A stretch of 64,000 nt of DNA from Bartonella rattaustraliani AUST/NH4 (GTDB lineage: Bacteria; Pseudomonadota; Alphaproteobacteria; Rhizobiales; Rhizobiaceae). Each line of letters starts with the position of its first letter. Position 1 is the stretch's first letter. Below the pieces are notes generated by a model. The model was not told the DNA's origin. It worked only from the letters and a program-made list of their open reading frames with translations, and ran no database searches. The position numbers and the translations under genes are program-made. Below, piece by piece: positions 40,471 through 49,151 of the stretch. The stretch spans positions 186,001 to 250,000 of the forward strand of contig NZ_CALW02000031.1 of assembly GCF_000312565.1 (NCBI RefSeq), given 5' to 3'.

Positions 40471-41130
40471 ATGAGTCTATTTTTAAGAAATTTTTTTCTT
40501 TTTTAATTAGATGCGTGTTTAAGGATAAATGATTTGTTCACATTGTCTCAGATCTTTGAGTCATAATTTCTTATTCTCATTTTTCTTATTAAAAATGCAA
40601 AAAATCATTTATTTTCTTCTCACAAAAGAAGAAAATATGAGGATAAAATACCTAAAAGGGTTCTTATGAAGATCTCAATGGGAAAACAAACGCAGCATTG
40701 GAAATCCTAAAATAGGATAATTCTTCTAAGTCGTTATTTTATAGATGTAAAAAATAATGGTAACAAGCCATTATGACTGTGCATGTTTTGCAGCAAAAAA
40801 TAAAATAATGATTTTGATAATATCATTGCTGATAGCAGTGAGAAATCCAAACACGTTGTTCATAAAACCAAATCACCCAAAATGAAGCGAACAGACAAAT
40901 ATTGAACCATTTAAAAACTGAAGTTTTCAAAACTCTTGTAGTGCTTTGAACATTTTGTATACAGATGTCTTATTTCACAAACACTTTTTAAAGATAGCTG
41001 TAAGCTCTTTATAAAAGAGCTTATACAGGATAACGACTTGTCAAAATTGAAAATAAGAGTGCCAATATCACGAGGAAGACTTTCATGCTTTTGCATTACT
41101 TTTGAAAATGTATCCTGCAAATATCATGAT
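40471..41130. other. Non-coding spacer between divergent integrase remnants D and E
   Basis: About 660 bp of AT-rich DNA. A minus-strand frame of 69 codons at 40911-41120 starts MQDTFSKVMQKHESLPRDIG and looks protein-like, but I recognise no family and see no good ribosome site. Nothing else stands out. Confidence 0.4.
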
Positions 41131-41311
41131 AATACATTGATTTATAATGATTATTTATCGTTATCGAGTTTGAATCATACCTCTGAATACTGTTAAGATT
41201 CTCTTATTTCAAACTTCTCTCTGTTGAATCAATTTTATTCACTTGGCTTCACACTATCAGTGGGGGTGGCGTATGGATAAAAATTATAGAAGAAAGGAGA
41301 AAAAAACCATT
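41131..41311 (+). repeat. Integrase leader repeat, copy E
   Basis: All three GANTC sites are present on the plus strand (TTTGAATCAT, TTAAGATTCTC, GTTGAATCAA at 41223-41232), in the same spacing as copy C1. The start of the 497-bp inverted repeat (41194) falls inside this leader. Confidence 0.7.
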
Positions 41312-41690
41312 CATGAACTGCCTTTATGCAAAAGCTGTTGCAATCTCATGAGGCGAGTAAATTATACTTTATGCGTTGGTAAATATACCATGAGTGGATA
41401 AAGAAAATGATAGTACCAGCTTATCCCTTTATCGGCGTGAATATGGTGGTGCGCAGTGAATTTATCGTTATACAATTCACTAAAACACCACCGCGAAATG
41501 GGCTTAATGGCTCTAAGAGATATCTCTTTAAAATAAGCCCGTGAACATGCAACAGGGGGCGTTCTATTTTACGTGAGAGTTGTGACTCCATTAAAGAACA
41601 TGAAAAACAAAAATGTGAGGCAATGGATAATCTCTATGATCCCTAAAACTTTGCTTGAGAGACTTTTGAAAATCATAAAACCGAATTAAA
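41194..41690. repeat. 497-bp inverted repeat, right copy
   Basis: Partner of 27383-27879 in reverse orientation. Differences seen by eye are single-base changes near 41404, 41447, 41600, 41627 and 41680. Similarity stops abruptly at both ends: at 41193/41194 and after CCGAATTAAA at 41690. Confidence 0.9.
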
Positions 41691-41940
41691 AAGAGCTTGT
41701 AAGGCTGGAGACTGGTTTGCTACCTTTATAACTTCATATACTCGCCAAACGAAGCTGTTTTCTTATTTCAGCAATTACGCAAACAGATATATACGCAATA
41801 CACTCCCATATGGTATATAAAAGCTGTAACAGCAGAGAAAGTGCTGAACCATCTTAAGTTTTGTTTCAAACATGCAGCTGCGTTGGGATAGGATGTTGAT
41901 TGACAAGCAACAGCGAAAGTACGCACCTTGTTAGGAAAAC
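41312..41940 (+). pseudogene. Integrase remnant, copy E
   Basis: Plus-strand copy starting near the ATG at 41312. The first part equals copy C1. Beyond 41700 it continues with sequence for the core-binding domain (a CCATATGGTATATAAAAGCTG run, then CAGCAGAGAAAGTGCTGAAC and CATGCAGCTGCGTTGG). Several stops, no long frame. It reaches further into the gene than C1 does. Confidence 0.7.
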
Positions 41941-42114
41941 TTCACGTTAGATCGTTATTTTTGTTTTAGAAGAGATTAAAAATGTTTCTTGTATACTGCA
42001 TCGATATAAAGTTGTTATGATAGGCAAAGTGAGCAGATAAATTGGGATCCTAGCAACGAGAATGATAGCGCCGATTTTTAGAAACAAACTTTGATATGTC
42101 AAAAACGAAAGAGA

Positions 42115-42201
42115 GATACTGCCAAAAAGGATAGAGTATCTCAAGCTGTTGAACGCTTTGAACCAGAGCGTGGGTTTCGTTTTGCAATATACGTTATATG
42201 A
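42115..42201 (+). pseudogene. Possible fragment of an RpoH-like sigma factor, region 2
   Basis: A short frame reads DTAKKDRVSQAV, then ERFEPERGFRFAIYVI before a stop. The QAVERFEPERGFRFATYV-type block is a hallmark of sigma-32/sigma-70 region 2. No start, no ribosome site and no further sigma sequence follow, so this would be a relic. The rest of 41941-42404 shows nothing recognisable. Confidence 0.4.
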
Positions 42202-42404
42202 AAAAGCGTGTTTAAATATCCACTTTTTGAGGTAGCGTATGGAGTGCAGGCTGATTTGAACAGGTATGCAGACAATGAAAACGCAATGCACTTTCAAGTA
42301 GGATAGCCAAAATATTTTAAAGATTTGTGTTGGCTGTTTTTAGTGTGGTGTTATAAATATGGATTGCATGCAGTGGGCACTTTATTGTTTGTAAGGAATG
42401 TTCG

Positions 42405-43406
42405 TTAGGTTTTATTTTCAGAAAGTTCTTGCGGTTTAAAACGATAAGTTGTTGAGCAAAATTCACATGTAACGGAAATATATTCATCTTGAACCATTTT
42501 GTCCTGTTCATCAGCGGGAAAACCTATCAGCATTCCTTTAATTTTTTCCCGTGAACAAGAACATTGATCCATAAGGGAAAGGCTATTAAAAACTCTCACA
42601 CCTTGTTCATGAAAAAGACGAAATAATAACCGTTTACTGCTAACTTGAGGATCAGTCAATTCTACATTTTCAATGGTTGCTGTCAGTGCTTTGGTTTCTT
42701 GCCATTGGTTTTCAAGTTGTTCGGGGGTTTTTGTTTCGTTTTGTTTTTGAATGGGGGCATCTATTTTATGAGGAGGTGATGCTTTGGGCAAGAGTTGGGT
42801 TAAAAGTCCTCCTGCTCGCCAGTTTTTCTGTAGTTTTCCATTTTTGTCGCGGTTGATTAAGAGAGCGACCGCCAAACGGATATCGGTGGGAATTTGTTCT
42901 GATTGATCAAAATAGAGACGGGAGGCTTCTTGTAACTTTGATCCATCTAATGCTACTATTCCTTGATAGGGTTGCGTGTGGGTACCTTGGTATATGGTGA
43001 AGGCTAAAGTTCCTTTTCCCAACAGTTCTTCTGAAGATGTTTGATGATTGGCTAGAGTTTTTTCTAACCGTTCTTTGTCAAAACGAGCATAACCGCGGAG
43101 ATTGGAAGGAGGAGAGAAATCACACACCAACATATTAACTGGTCCATCGGAATGGGTTTGTAAAATAAACTTTCCTTGCAATTTTAGAGAAGTTCCAAAC
43201 AAAACAGTTAAAACTAAAGCCTCTGCTAAAAGGTAAGAAACCGGTTCAGGATATTGATGCCTTGTAAGAATAGAGTTTAAAGTTTCTCCAAGTTGCACAG
43301 CACGTCCGCGGATATCAAGTTCTTCGACTTGAAAAGGAATCACAGTATCATCTTCATTTGGATAGAGAGTGTTGAGAGAGGTTTCATCTGTGGCTTGTTC
43401 GCTCAT
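42405..43406 (-). CDS. hslO: Redox-regulated holdase Hsp33
   Basis: A 333-residue cytoplasmic chaperone activated by oxidative unfolding. The N-terminal core is about 1-240 (LTVLFGTSLKLQGKFILQTHSDGPVNMLVCDF). The C-terminal zinc switch has C-x-C in DQCSCSREKIKGML and C-x2-C in VTCEFCSTTYRF, the four cysteines that bind zinc when reduced. Length is typical. In many Rhizobiales it follows argD-argF; here argF is absent and integrase debris separates it from argD. Confidence 0.95.
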   Translation of the reverse strand: MSEQATDETSLNTLYPNEDDTVIPFQVEELDIRGRAVQLGETLNSILTRHQYPEPVSYLLAEALVLTVLFGTSLKLQGKFILQTHSDGPVNMLVCDFSPPSNLRGYARFDKERLEKTLANHQTSSEELLGKGTLAFTIYQGTHTQPYQGIVALDGSKLQEASRLYFDQSEQIPTDIRLAVALLINRDKNGKLQKNWRAGGLLTQLLPKASPPHKIDAPIQKQNETKTPEQLENQWQETKALTATIENVELTDPQVSSKRLLFRLFHEQGVRVFNSLSLMDQCSCSREKIKGMLIGFPADEQDKMVQDEYISVTCEFCSTTYRFKPQELSENKT

Positions 43407-43491
43407 ATTTTTGCCTTTTATTATGATTTATTTTAAGGGAGTATTGTGGAGAGAAAAACGTATTTTGTAAACACCAGGAAAGAATTGCTTT

Positions 43492-43626
43492 TTAGGCATG
43501 AAAATGATTTTCAACTTCGTTTGAAACAACGCGAGGTGATTCATTTGTGACGCCATTGATAACTTCTTCAATGCGATGAGTGCGGGAAGACAATAAAAAA
43601 GGGGCATAGGGTTTGGCTAATTTCAT
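43492..43626 (-). pseudogene. Unidentified 44-codon frame, probably a gene fragment
   Basis: MKLAKPYAPFLLSSRTHRIE continuing EVINGVTNESPRVVSNEVEN to a stop. The composition is protein-like, but there is no ribosome site and no family I recognise. It lies between hslO and the integrase debris, so it may be the tail of a lost gene. Confidence 0.3.
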
Positions 43627-43633
43627 GAAAGCT

Positions 43634-43850
43634 TCATTGATGTGATAGGGTTAAAAAATAGAATGACTGTGGGCACGAATTTTTATCCCATAGAAACCAT
43701 TTTTCGGTGATAATTGTGTCAGTAATAGTATAGTCAGCACCTTGAGCAGTTTTTGGGAAGGCAATCTGGTCTTTACGTATCCAGCGTACAAATTTTCTTG
43801 TGGTTTGTTCTCTTTTGGAGTGGCAATTCGCAAGTGAAAAGAGCAACAGC
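43634..43850 (-). pseudogene. Possible N-terminal fragment of a second integrase
   Basis: Two frames together read TITDTIITEK and then, after a shift, NGFYGIKIRAHSHSIF. This resembles the start of P4-type integrases (an opening ITDTIIK-like motif, then GFGIKI or GFGVRV, then a SF(V/F)L strand). It lies just past the truncated end of the main integrase remnant, in the same direction. The assignment is tentative. Confidence 0.35.
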
Positions 43851-43872
43851 CTTCATGAGGGAATGAAGCACA

Positions 43873-44844
43873 TTATTGCTGACTTTTATCCACACAAGCC
43901 TTTGTTCTCAACGGGTCTACGGTGTTCTCTAGAGGATCACGACCGCGCGTAGAAAAAAGGAACTCATTGCGTATGAGAGGACGCGCTTGTTCTATCACTT
44001 TGAGTGCTTCTGGTGATAAAGGGACGCGAAACTCTGTTGTCGCATCACGTTGTCCTTTCATATTTTCTGGAGGGATAGTCCGTATATTCCCTTCAATCTG
44101 ATCTTCACGAATATAACGCAAAGGATTGGTGCGAACACCCAGAAGGATAAGTAAACGCAAAGCCAATGGTGTGAGGGTTGTTGTTTGGCAAAGTGTTTGA
44201 TAAAAAGCCGGCACATTTTTCCAATCCATTTCTGGAAAGTTTTGCATTTTATGGCGTTGTTTTCTTAAAAGAGCGCGTGCTTTCTCTGTTGCTTGTAAAT
44301 CAACATTCAATCCTAATGCAGCCGCATGTTTGAGACAAAGATTAAGACGGTTTAGTGCTTTTTCTGCTGTTGTAGCTTTTGTATGCCATATGGGGGCAAG
44401 GGTATTGCGTATCTCTGTTTGTATGATTTCTGAAATGGGTAGACAGCCTAATTTAGGGAGTACATGAAGTTGTAAAGGCAAAAACCAGCTTCCATCCTTC
44501 CCATCCCCTTTTAATTCAGCTTTATGGCTTTCAAAAGCATCCACAGCAATATCTTTAAGATAATGAAGATTGCGCATTGCTTCACGCTTTTGTTTCTCAC
44601 GTTCTTTAATGGGATCACGTCCTTCACGTAAAACAGAACGCCACCGTGTTGCAGTTTCACGGGCTTGTTTTAAAGAAACATCTCTCAAGGCACCCAAGCC
44701 CGTTTCACGGCGGTGTGGGTGAATGGTATAGCGATAAAGCTATTGAGCCCCACCATCTTTACGCTTATGAAGGTACAAGCCGGCATCATCATTATATTTA
44801 CCAGCACCCAATCCTTGGCACTTAAGGCGATTCATAAGAGGCAT
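43873..44844 (-). pseudogene. P4-type phage integrase, best-preserved copy G, inactivated
   Basis: Read from the ATG at 44844: MPLMNRLKCQGLGAGKYNDD, arm-type AGLYLHKRKDGGAQ, then a TAG stop at 44742-44740 where copy B has TGG. The frame then runs on as LYRYTIHPHRRETGLGALRD and an open stretch of 274 codons from an internal ATG at 44697. Core-binding (IWHTKATTAEKALNRLN) and the first catalytic arginine region (LLILLGVRTNPLRYI) are present. The frame ends after TRGRDPLENTVDPLRTKAC, so the HxxR and tyrosine part is missing. Nonsense mutation plus loss of the C-terminus make it non-functional. Confidence 0.85.
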
Positions 44845-45017
44845 TTTTCCTCCTTATCCTTATTAATTTTTACCCATCTGCCAACCCCGCTTATGGCATA
44901 AAGCTAAGTGAATAAAATTGATTCTATATGAAGTGATTTGAGATGAGAGAATCTTACAATATTCGGGGTTATGATTCAAGGTGAGAAACGATAAAACCTT
45001 TATGAATCAATGTATTG
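44845..45017 (-). repeat. Integrase leader repeat, copy G (reference copy)
   Basis: A 173-bp region upstream of copy G. GANTC sites lie at 44920-44924, 44949-44953 and 44973-44977. Read in the integrase direction it contains TTCACTTAGCTTTATGCC (TTTACACTATCAGCGGG in most copies) and a GGAGGAAAAATG start. The outer end is TTTATGAATCAATGTATTG. Just beyond, CTGCTA (45038-45043) pairs with TAGCAG (45049-45054). Confidence 0.8.
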
Positions 45018-45280
45018 TCCTCTTAAGATCGGGGTTTCTGCTAGAATTTAGCAGGAATGTTTGTCATCTGTGAGAGTATAAATGAGAGGAATTTATTGTG
45101 CCAACACAAGTATCCCGTTATGTGATGTGATCATATCCACAAAGTGCGATAAAATGTGGGCTGTGTCAGCTGTCGTTTTGCAATGATCAAGCTGCGTTTT
45201 TGAATTTTTTCGCATGATTATCTCTTCACCAAGCTGTCACATGCCAATATTGAATGAAATACGGATTTATATGAACACAG

Positions 45281-45452
45281 TACATTGATTTATAAAGATA
45301 AATCATCATTATACAACTTGAATTATAACCCTGAATACTGTTAAGATTCTCTCATTTCAAACCTCTTTATGTTGAATCAATTTTGTTCACTTGGGTTTGT
45401 ACTATCAGCGGGATTTGTATGTGTATAAAATTATAGAGAAAAGGAGGGGAAA
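45281..45452 (+). repeat. Integrase leader repeat, copy H
   Basis: Plus-strand leader with GTTGAATCAA at 45371-45380 and TTAAGATTCTC upstream; the third site has decayed to GAATT. It faces away from copy G, forming a divergent pair with about 260 bp of featureless spacer between them. Confidence 0.7.
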
Positions 45453-45600
45453 ATGCCTTTCATGAACTGTTTTAATGCAAGAGCTGTCAGCAACACCATG
45501 AGGTAAGTAAATAGATCATGAGCTGGTAAATAAATTGATGGTGCCAGATTGCACCTTTATAAATGTCAAGATGGTGGTGAGCAATGGATGATTTTTGAAA
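45453..45600 (+). pseudogene. Integrase remnant, copy H (short N-terminal piece)
   Basis: ATG at 45453 follows AAGGAGGGGAAA, a good ribosome site. MPFMNCFNARAVSNTMR is followed by a stop; a shifted frame reads IDGARLHLYKCQDGGEQW, the arm motif. Nothing of the core remains. 45601-45749 shows no feature. Confidence 0.65.
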
Positions 45601-45749
45601 AATCATTGTAGTGTTTTACCAATCAAAATTTTGAAGTATTTCCTGCTTTTAAAACATGCTTTAAGGATTTTTGTATTATCGATAATGACGCGTACTCTTG
45701 TGGGGGTTAAAATGGATAAGTTGGTGCAGTGATGCAAGGTATGTCATAT

Positions 45750-46964
45750 TTATAAGACTTGCTTTTTTTGTTTATGTGTTTGTGAAAGATAAGCAATTGC
45801 TTTTTCAATACGATGCAAGCTTTCATTTATTTCTTCCTCAGTTATGATAAGAGGAGGTAACAAGCGCACGACATTGTTGTTGGCACCAACACTGAGAACA
45901 TATTCCTTTTCTAAGGCATTTACAATGGTATTTGAAGGAATAACACACTGAATTCCAATCATAAGACCAGCACCTTGAATTGCGCAAATAATGTTAGGAT
46001 AGGTCTTGAGAAGATCCAAAAGTCCACTTTTTAGCTTATTTCCCATGTGTTGAACATGATGAAGAAAGCCTGGTTCTAATATAGTATCAAGAACACTGTT
46101 AGCGACCGCCATTCCAAGAAGATTTCCTCCAAAGGTTGATCCATGAGTCCCTGGTGTCATGCTTTTTGCAGCTTTATCTGTTGCAAGACAAGCTCCCAAG
46201 GGAAATCCTCCACCTAGTCCTTTTGCCAGGGTAAGGATATCAGGTGTGATATCATTCCATTCATAAGCAAAAAGTTTTCCTGTCCGTCCAACACCTGTTT
46301 GGACTTCATCTAAAATGAGTAACAGATTATTATCATCGCAGATTTTGCGTAAAAATTTTAGATATTCATGAGGAACCATTCGTATTCCCCCTTCACCCTG
46401 AATAGGTTCAATAAGAACAGCTGCGGTATTTTGATTGATAGCATTTTGCAAAGCACTTTCATCACAAAAAGGGACTTGCGTAAAACCACCGGCTTTAGGA
46501 CCAAAGCCCTCAAGATATTTTTTATGCCCAGTTGCAGCAAGCGTTGCAAGTGTGCGTCCATGAAATGCACCCTCAAAAGTAATAATTTCAACACGTGTTG
46601 AGTGGCCAGATTCGTAATGATAACGACGAGCAGTTTTGAATGCGCATTCTAGTGCTTCAGCACCAGAGTTGCAGAAAAAAACTTTATCAGCAAAGCTGTT
46701 TGCACAAAGCCGTGTGGCAAGAGCTTCTTGTTCAGGTGATTGAAAAAGATTAGAAATATGCCAAAGTTTTTCGGCTTGTTTTTTTAGGGTCTCAATGAGC
46801 TTTGGATGTGCGTGCCCTAATGCGTTAACACCAATGCCAGATGTCAAATCAAGATAGCACTCTCCTTTATCGGAAATCAGCCATACACCATTGCCTTTTT
46901 TGAAATGCAAATCACGTCGAGCAAAGCATTTGTAAAGTGGCTGTATAGCAGGGACACGCATCAT
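45750..46964 (-). CDS. argD: Acetylornithine aminotransferase
   Basis: A 404-residue PLP-dependent class III aminotransferase of arginine synthesis (also acts as succinyldiaminopimelate aminotransferase in some bacteria). Family blocks: LTSGIGVNALGHAHPKL, FCNSGAEALECAFKTARRY, FEGAFHGRTLATLAATG, LDEVQTGVGRTGKLFAYE, and the PLP lysine in LAKGLGGGFPLGACLA. Length is typical. The usual partner argF does not follow, so a lysine-pathway role could explain its retention; that is inference. Confidence 0.92.
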   Translation of the reverse strand: MMRVPAIQPLYKCFARRDLHFKKGNGVWLISDKGECYLDLTSGIGVNALGHAHPKLIETLKKQAEKLWHISNLFQSPEQEALATRLCANSFADKVFFCNSGAEALECAFKTARRYHYESGHSTRVEIITFEGAFHGRTLATLAATGHKKYLEGFGPKAGGFTQVPFCDESALQNAINQNTAAVLIEPIQGEGGIRMVPHEYLKFLRKICDDNNLLLILDEVQTGVGRTGKLFAYEWNDITPDILTLAKGLGGGFPLGACLATDKAAKSMTPGTHGSTFGGNLLGMAVANSVLDTILEPGFLHHVQHMGNKLKSGLLDLLKTYPNIICAIQGAGLMIGIQCVIPSNTIVNALEKEYVLSVGANNNVVRLLPPLIITEEEINESLHRIEKAIAYLSQTHKQKKQVL

Positions 46965-47424
46965 TCTTTCCTTTCTGTTTTAAACTTTGCCATATAATAA
47001 ACAAAACAGTGTTGCACCCCTATATACAATACAATCAGTATGTCGCTAGGAGCAATTATCATATCCATATAAGAGATCATTACACCGAATGGCGAAAAGT
47101 CAATAAAGGTTCTGCAATATAAGCCTTTGTAAGAATAGTCCTTAAGTGAAGGAGGAGAGTCTGGTTTGTACTTGATTTGCAAGTTGGGGAAAACATTCTA
47201 AATAGATTCTTCAAGAGAGAAAGATACTTGTCATAAAGCATGTGTATATTGTAATTTGAAACAGCAGGTAAGGTGGTGTTTCAGTTTATAAATTTCATAG
47301 GTTGAGTGGAGCTTTTATGCTGGGGTGGGGTATAGAAGTTTTTTTGCTTAGCTTATTGAAAATGTCGTTGGAACATGTGAAGTTGCAGTATATCCTAATG
47401 AGATGACCGAAATGGAGTGCAGAT
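46965..47424. other. Intergenic region between divergent argD and gcrA
   Basis: About 460 bp, AT-rich, with no convincing frame (a 73-codon minus frame at 46961-47182 looks spurious) and no integrase-family sequence. It holds the gcrA promoter region; TTGGAA and TATCCT about 17 bp apart near 47369-47397 are possible boxes but weak. Confidence 0.4.
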
Positions 47425-47949
47425 ATGAGTTGGACACATGAACGCGTTGAGCTTCTAAAAAAGTTTTGGAGTGAAGGTTTAAGTGCAAGTCAGATTGCAG
47501 CTCAGTTAGGTGGAGTGAGCAGGAATGCAGTGATTGGTAAAGTGCATCGATTAAAGCTTCCAGGGCGTGGTAAGACACCACAAGCAGTATCGCGTACACA
47601 AAAGGCACCTGTTAATCCACCATCTTCGCGTATGCGTCGTTCTGCCTCGACGGCAGTGCCGACACATTCTACGTCTAGTGTGGGAGCAACAGCATTAAAG
47701 ATGGAGTTTGTAGAGGAGGATGTAGCAGGAACTGATATTTCTGAAAAATCGGATGTTGTTGTGCCTATATCACGCCAGCTTAATCTTTTGCAATTGAGTG
47801 AAAATACATGTAGATGGCCAATTGGAGACCCGTTGTCATCGGACTTTCATTTTTGTGGTGCCGACGCTAGTGAAAATAGTCCTTACTGCGCTTTTCATGC
47901 TAAGATAGCATTTCAGCCAATATCTGAAAGACGGCGAATAAGAGTATAA
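47425..47949 (+). CDS. gcrA: Cell-cycle regulator GcrA
   Basis: A 174-residue alphaproteobacterial transcription factor that binds RNA polymerase sigma-70 holoenzyme and activates promoters carrying CcrM-methylated GANTC sites. The N-terminal DNA-binding part is MSWTHERVELLKKFWSEGLS, then ASQIAAQLGGVSRNAVIGKV and HRLKLPGRGK. A variable linker (about 55-125) leads to the C-terminal sigma-binding part CRWPIGDPLSSDFHFCGADA and YCAFHAKIAFQP. Starts after GGAGTGCAGAT. Length is typical. Its presence matters for the GANTC-rich leaders in this window. Confidence 0.96.
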   Translation: MSWTHERVELLKKFWSEGLSASQIAAQLGGVSRNAVIGKVHRLKLPGRGKTPQAVSRTQKAPVNPPSSRMRRSASTAVPTHSTSSVGATALKMEFVEEDVAGTDISEKSDVVVPISRQLNLLQLSENTCRWPIGDPLSSDFHFCGADASENSPYCAFHAKIAFQPISERRRIRV

Positions 47950-48253
47950 TCTCTATCGCTTCTCATGCATTTCTATCATAGGTTACGAGAGAAGTCTGCA
48001 AAGGCAGAGCTTTAAAAGCGTATAAAAATTCTTTCTTTTATAGGAGTGGTTTAAGTATTATTTTCTGTGTTAATTGTGCCTCGATATGCCATCGAAGTAT
48101 AAGTTTTTCATTACGGCCTTTATTTTCGTGTATTTTACAAATTCCCAAAAGAGCTGCAGCAATGTCTTTTCAATTTGTAAAGGATGGAGAGTGTAGAGAG
48201 TTTGGTAGTTTTGTTGTTTATATTTTTATAAGAGAGAAGAGTTTTTTATCATT
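47950..48253. other. Gene-free stretch after gcrA
   Basis: About 300 bp of AT-rich sequence with no clear terminator or frame; it merges into integrase remnant I. Confidence 0.4.
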
Positions 48254-48345
48254 GCCGTCTTTGCATTTTCGAAGATAAAAGCCGGTGTCATTATTTTTTT
48301 CCAGCACTCAATGTAGCCGACAGCCCTTGCATGGAGGTGGTTCAT
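48254..48345 (-). pseudogene. Integrase remnant, copy I (short N-terminal piece)
   Basis: Minus-strand copy recognisable by order and spacing of the arm-coding sequence (TGCCGTCTTTGCATTTTCG, then AAAGCCGGTGTCATT and CCAGCACTCAATG) up to the start equivalent at 48345. Only the first 30 codons or so remain. Confidence 0.55.
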
Positions 48346-48523
48346 GAGAGGTACTTTCTTTCCTTTATAGTTTCACTTCCTACACCAATTTCGCTTATAA
48401 TGTACGAACACATGAATAAAGTTGATTCAACATAAAGTGGTTTGAAATGAGAGAATCTTGCAATCTCAGGGGTTATGATTCAAGGTGAATAATGACAAAC
48501 TATCGTTATAAATTAATATGTTG
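48346..48523 (-). repeat. Integrase leader repeat, copy I
   Basis: All three GANTC sites (GTTGATTCAA at 48421-48430, GAGAATCTTG, ATGATTCAAG), ending in GTTATAAATTAATATGTTG and GTCTAATG. The outer end abuts the ccmG stop codon at 48525, so this copy lies directly at the 3' end of the ccm operon. Confidence 0.7.
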
Positions 48524-48524
48524 T

Positions 48525-49151
48525 CTAATGGAGCAATGCATTGTCGTTTGCTATAATAGCTTTCTCGATTTTTGGCAGGATTTTGTTCTGATAAATTTTC
48601 CATGTTAAGGGACCAACATGCTTAGCAACAATAATACCGTCTTTATTTAAAAGAAAAGTTTCTGGTGGTCCATATACTCCCCAGTTAATAGCTGTGTGAC
48701 CTGAAACATCAATACCGACGACCTTAAAAGGGTTTCCGAAATTGTTCAAAAAGCGTTTAGCGTTTTCTTTGTTATCTTTATAATTAATGCCGATAAGATC
48801 AAAACGTTGATCTTTCGCAATTTTCATAAGAAGTGGATGCTCTTTGCGGCAAGATAAGCACCAAGAGCCCCAAAAATTAACCAATGTCACACGCCCTTTA
48901 AATTGTTCTGAATTGAGACAATAATTCTCCTTATCAAGAAGGGGAAGATTTGTTTTAGGGGTGGCTTTTCCAACGGATGTGTCTGGGAGAAGAGAAGGAT
49001 TGTTGAGTTTTTTTTTATCTATAAAATAGGAGAATAGCACAATGAGAAGAAGAAAAAACACAAAAGGTCCAAAAAGACCCAAAAAGGTAGCTAATGATAT
49101 GTTTTTTTTAGGTTTTTGAAGAATGCTTTTCATTATATTTTTCTTTTCCAA
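48525..49151 (-). CDS. ccmG: Thiol:disulfide interchange protein CcmG/DsbE
   Basis: A 208-residue membrane-anchored periplasmic thioredoxin that reduces apocytochrome c before haem attachment. One membrane helix at about 25-45 (LFGPFVFFLLLIVLFSYFI) precedes the thioredoxin fold with active site WGSWCLSC (C98, C101). The later GINYKDNKENAKRFLNNFGNPF and YGPPETFLL (cis-proline) segments are CcmG-typical. The start may be residue 7 (49133). Overlaps ccmD by up to 44 bp and is the last gene of ccmABCDG. Confidence 0.93.
   Translation of the reverse strand: MEKKNIMKSILQKPKKNISLATFLGLFGPFVFFLLLIVLFSYFIDKKKLNNPSLLPDTSVGKATPKTNLPLLDKENYCLNSEQFKGRVTLVNFWGSWCLSCRKEHPLLMKIAKDQRFDLIGINYKDNKENAKRFLNNFGNPFKVVGIDVSGHTAINWGVYGPPETFLLNKDGIIVAKHVGPLTWKIYQNKILPKIEKAIIANDNALLH

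Noticed and set aside
40911-41120. 69-codon minus-strand frame in the D/E spacer
   Set aside because: It looks somewhat protein-like but has no recognisable family and no clear start signal. Mentioned only in the spacer entry.
39810-45749. CRISPR array or insertion sequence in the repeat-rich region
   Set aside because: The repeats are long, few and irregularly spaced, with no short regular direct repeats. No transposase and no terminal inverted repeats with target duplications were found.
46961-47182. 73-codon minus-strand frame upstream of argD
   Set aside because: It overlaps the argD start and promoter region and shows no family features; likely chance.
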